NCBI GenBank assembly: GCA_019426215.1
Contig: CM033405.1
Location: forward strand, 33,572,199-33,636,198
Source of the DNA: Buddleja alternifolia
Lineage: Eukaryota; Streptophyta; Magnoliopsida; Lamiales; Scrophulariaceae
DNA length: 64,000 nucleotides
Direction: 5' to 3'
Shown here: one piece after another, positions 61,817 to 64,000 of the stretch
How positions within the stretch are numbered: the stretch's first letter is position 1
Layout: each line of letters opens with the position of its first letter
Translations under genes and position numbers: made by a program
Notes under the pieces: generated by a model
What the model saw: only the letters and a program-made list of their open reading frames with translations
The model's database searches: none
Told to the model about the DNA's origin: nothing

Positions 61817-62480
61817 TTAATTAAATGTACTTTCTATTCTTGCTAAATGATCTTAATTAGTAGTCGACATTTGGGTCGGCACGAAACCTAATTGTTAATT
61901 GCTGCTATCAATAAACATAAACTTAGACACGTAAGATTAAATACAACTTTTTCTAAGATTTAAGAAACAAGTTAGGTTTGATTTTTTTAACTTTTACTTT
62001 GTTGACCCAAATCTTATGGCTTAATTCAAACATAAATGGAGTTTAATAAAGTCAGTGTTGCTCACTAGTGTACGTGACGACATCGTTTTGCAGGCTCACG
62101 CTTTTGATTGGTCAATTAGATATATAACAATGACTAATTACAATTTTTATCCAAGATCAATTTTTAACATTACCTTTCTAATTCCAACCCAAACTAAGTA
62201 CCAATGGCTTAAGAGATTGGAAGATATGTCATCTTATTAGAACTTTATTCTTTCTATTTTACTTTTTTTAAAATGGATTATTTCAACACTGTTTCGTAAA
62301 AAAAAACAATCTAGATTAGGGTGGATTCAACTGCGTGTTCCAAGCCCCGCGATAACCTATAATTTGAGATTATCTTTCAACCCCTGCGTTCGATTCGCTA
62401 TTTGGTGGTTCAAGTCTTAAATTCAACGCTAATTAAATGTATTCGAACTTCTCTTCATCTTCTTCGAGTGGACCGCAATT
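61817..62480. other. intergenic, no gene seen
   Basis: AT-rich DNA with short random open frames and no recognised repeat ends. Confidence 0.5.
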
Positions 62481-62489
62481 GATGAAAAT

Positions 62490-62880
62490 AATTACCGTCT
62501 TCGTATGACACAATAATACAGTGAAGGAAAGATTCAAGTCCAGATAAAAACTATCTCTCTTACTTAAATCTGACACAAGATAGTCTTATACCTACGTGAG
62601 AATCTCTCGATCGAATGTATTATTTTAGATGTTGATTATTGTCTTCGAATACAATAATACAGTGAAAGATAAGATTCAAGTCCAGATAAAAATTATCTCT
62701 CAGATACTTAAATCTGACAAAAGATAATCTTATACCTACGTGAGAATCTATCTTTTTTCCATACTTGAATATGTTCGAATTCAAAAGGGTAAATTGAAAA
62801 CTCAAGTCCAGTGCATAAACTATCTATTCGATACTTAAATCTGAATAAACGATAATTTACACCTCCATGAAAGTTTTCGA
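62490..62880. repeat. three degenerate tandem copies of a ~130-bp unit
   Basis: Copies near 62490-62610, 62635-62750 and 62785-62875 share AATAATACAGTGAA, ATTCAAGTCCAGATAAAAA, TACTTAAATCTGA and ATACCTACGTGAGAATCT. They precede the second array at 63161 and may be part of an LTR-like region that continues to the window end. Confidence 0.75.
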
Positions 62881-63160
62881 TTTGTAAAAATTACAGGCAA
62901 TCGAATGCCGATACAAGCCTTGAAAAGGCAAATTCCTTCGAATCTAATACTAAATTACATTACGGCTACTCCTAAATTATGCTAAGAGCTACTCCTACAT
63001 TACGCTATGAACTACTCCTAAGAAAACGAAAATGCAGAAGTGTGGTGATCTTGCGATGATTTTTTATGTCTGGCGCGGCTGGTATATATATGGGTCTTCA
63101 GAACCGTTCTCAACCCACGTTCCTTATCTTCGGGAACCGTCTTCAACCGTGTCTTCAACT

Positions 63161-63294
63161 GCTCTTTCAAATATTTTCAAGGAACCGACGTTCCTTTTCG
63201 GAAACCGCTTTCAACCGCCTTCAACTTGCTCTTTCAAATATTTTCAAGGAACCGACGTTCCTTTTCGGAAACCGCTTTCAACCGCCTTCAACTT
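63161..63294. repeat. exact tandem duplication of 67 bp
   Basis: The units 63161-63227 and 63228-63294 read the same (TGCTCTTTCAAATATTTTC, GGAACCGACGTTCC, GGAAACCGCTTTCAACCGCC). GGAACCGACGTTCC is nearly palindromic. The following DNA is rich in GAGCTGATTGCTCAAGC-like and CTCGAGC words up to 64000, again hinting at an element extending beyond the window. The open frame at 63032-63469 results from this array and is not supported as a gene. Confidence 0.8.
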
Positions 63295-64000
63295 GCTCGA
63301 GCAAGATAATTCCACTGAAATGTTCGAGCTGATTGCTCAAGCTGAAGCGCTCGAGCACTTGACTCGAGCTGCCCTTTTCTGCTTACCCAATTTCCTTCTT
63401 TTTCGAATTTCGACAGTTTGGGCTATTTGGGCTTTGTACTTCGAAAGCCCAAATTATTTTATGGTGTAAACAAATGCCCCCCTAATATATATGAACGTTT
63501 CGAGTTCATGTGTATTAAAAGATACGTTTTTTAGTTTTAGTTAAAGACTTCTCTCTCTCTCTCAGGTAGCATCTCGAAGATTATACTTCTCGAATTTTTC
63601 CCCCTTTTCGAAGCCTTCATCTTCGTTGCCTGATTCGAATCTTCCCCGTCTCGAGAAACACGATATAATAAACCCTTCAGCCAATCCAATCAAAGTGTTC
63701 ATTGCTTTCCAGGTGCTGTAATGGGGCTAAAATTTCATAACCATTTAGCTTTTGATTCCAGCTATATACCAAAAAGGGCTTTCAATGCTCCTTTTGCGAG
63801 ATTTTCTCAGAGAATCATTAAAACTTAAACACAGCCACGTGTCACAGGTCAAAACTCCAACTTTGATGTTTCTTTCACGCAGAACAACAAGGAGTTTGCT
63901 CCTTTTAATTAATTAGAATACGCCTTGCCCGAGCTGCTTGCTCCAGCAACTATCTCGAGCTGTCTCTTCGAGCTGATTGTTTGAGCAACTGCCTGCCCAA

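Noticed and set aside
61238..61820. a piggyBac element based on TTAA borders
   Set aside because: TTAA is common in this AT-rich DNA and the termini do not match a known piggyBac end; kept only as an inverted-repeat element.
63032..63469. an open frame of 145 codons near the right edge
   Set aside because: It is built on the 67-base tandem duplication and shows repeated peptide only; no splice sites, no family motif.

Overview
The window looks like nuclear DNA of a dicot plant. It is AT-rich and full of (AT)n tracts, its genes have many GT-AG introns, and it carries typical plant genes and plant transposon families. All assignments come from reading the sequence; no database search was run.

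Layout. (1) 1-13.8 kb: a minus-strand polygalacturonase (GH28) gene in eight exons. It looks dead: an in-frame stop in exon 1, a 4-base frameshift in exon 5 and a damaged acceptor before exon 8. Its third intron is 8.2 kb because a plus-strand LINE (15-bp target duplication) sits in it, and a 1.4-kb non-autonomous CACTA element (3-bp duplication TCA) interrupts that LINE's reverse transcriptase. (2) 15.56-22.77 kb: a complete Mutator-like element (MULE) with a perfect 9-bp target duplication and long terminal inverted repeats made of a repeated palindrome. It carries two convergent genes: a decayed MuDR-type transposase (minus) and a five-exon MAIN-like plant mobile domain (PMD) gene (plus) with a single stop. 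(3) 23.5-27.5 kb: an intact two-exon DYW-type PPR gene. A second copy of its leader lies upstream, and a SINE and a MITE have inserted between the copies. (4) 28.4-36.95 kb: an intact 12-coding-exon gene on the minus strand for a raffinose synthase-like / alkaline alpha-galactosidase protein (RFS2/SIP2 type), with a 2.5-kb leader intron. (5) 37-43.6 kb: gene-free, repeat-bearing. (6) 43.6-48.5 kb: an intact eight-exon calcium-dependent protein kinase on the minus strand. (7) 48.6-64 kb: no host gene seen; hAT, Tourist-like and other MITEs, and a full-length but broken Ty3/gypsy chromovirus (53.0-58.5 kb) inside an older short retroposon. The right end holds tandem arrays that may belong to an element running off the window.

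The host genes do not form a pathway; each appears to be an independent plant gene (cell-wall pectin hydrolysis, organelle RNA editing, raffinose-family sugar metabolism, calcium signalling). What organises the window is transposon history: nested insertions can be ordered, and several MITE families recur inside introns of the intact genes. The most unusual items are the PMD-carrying MULE with its palindromic ends, a ~510-bp retroposon family without tRNA promoter boxes, an intron-dwelling MITE family with 9-bp duplications, and a long foldback inside the CACTA element.
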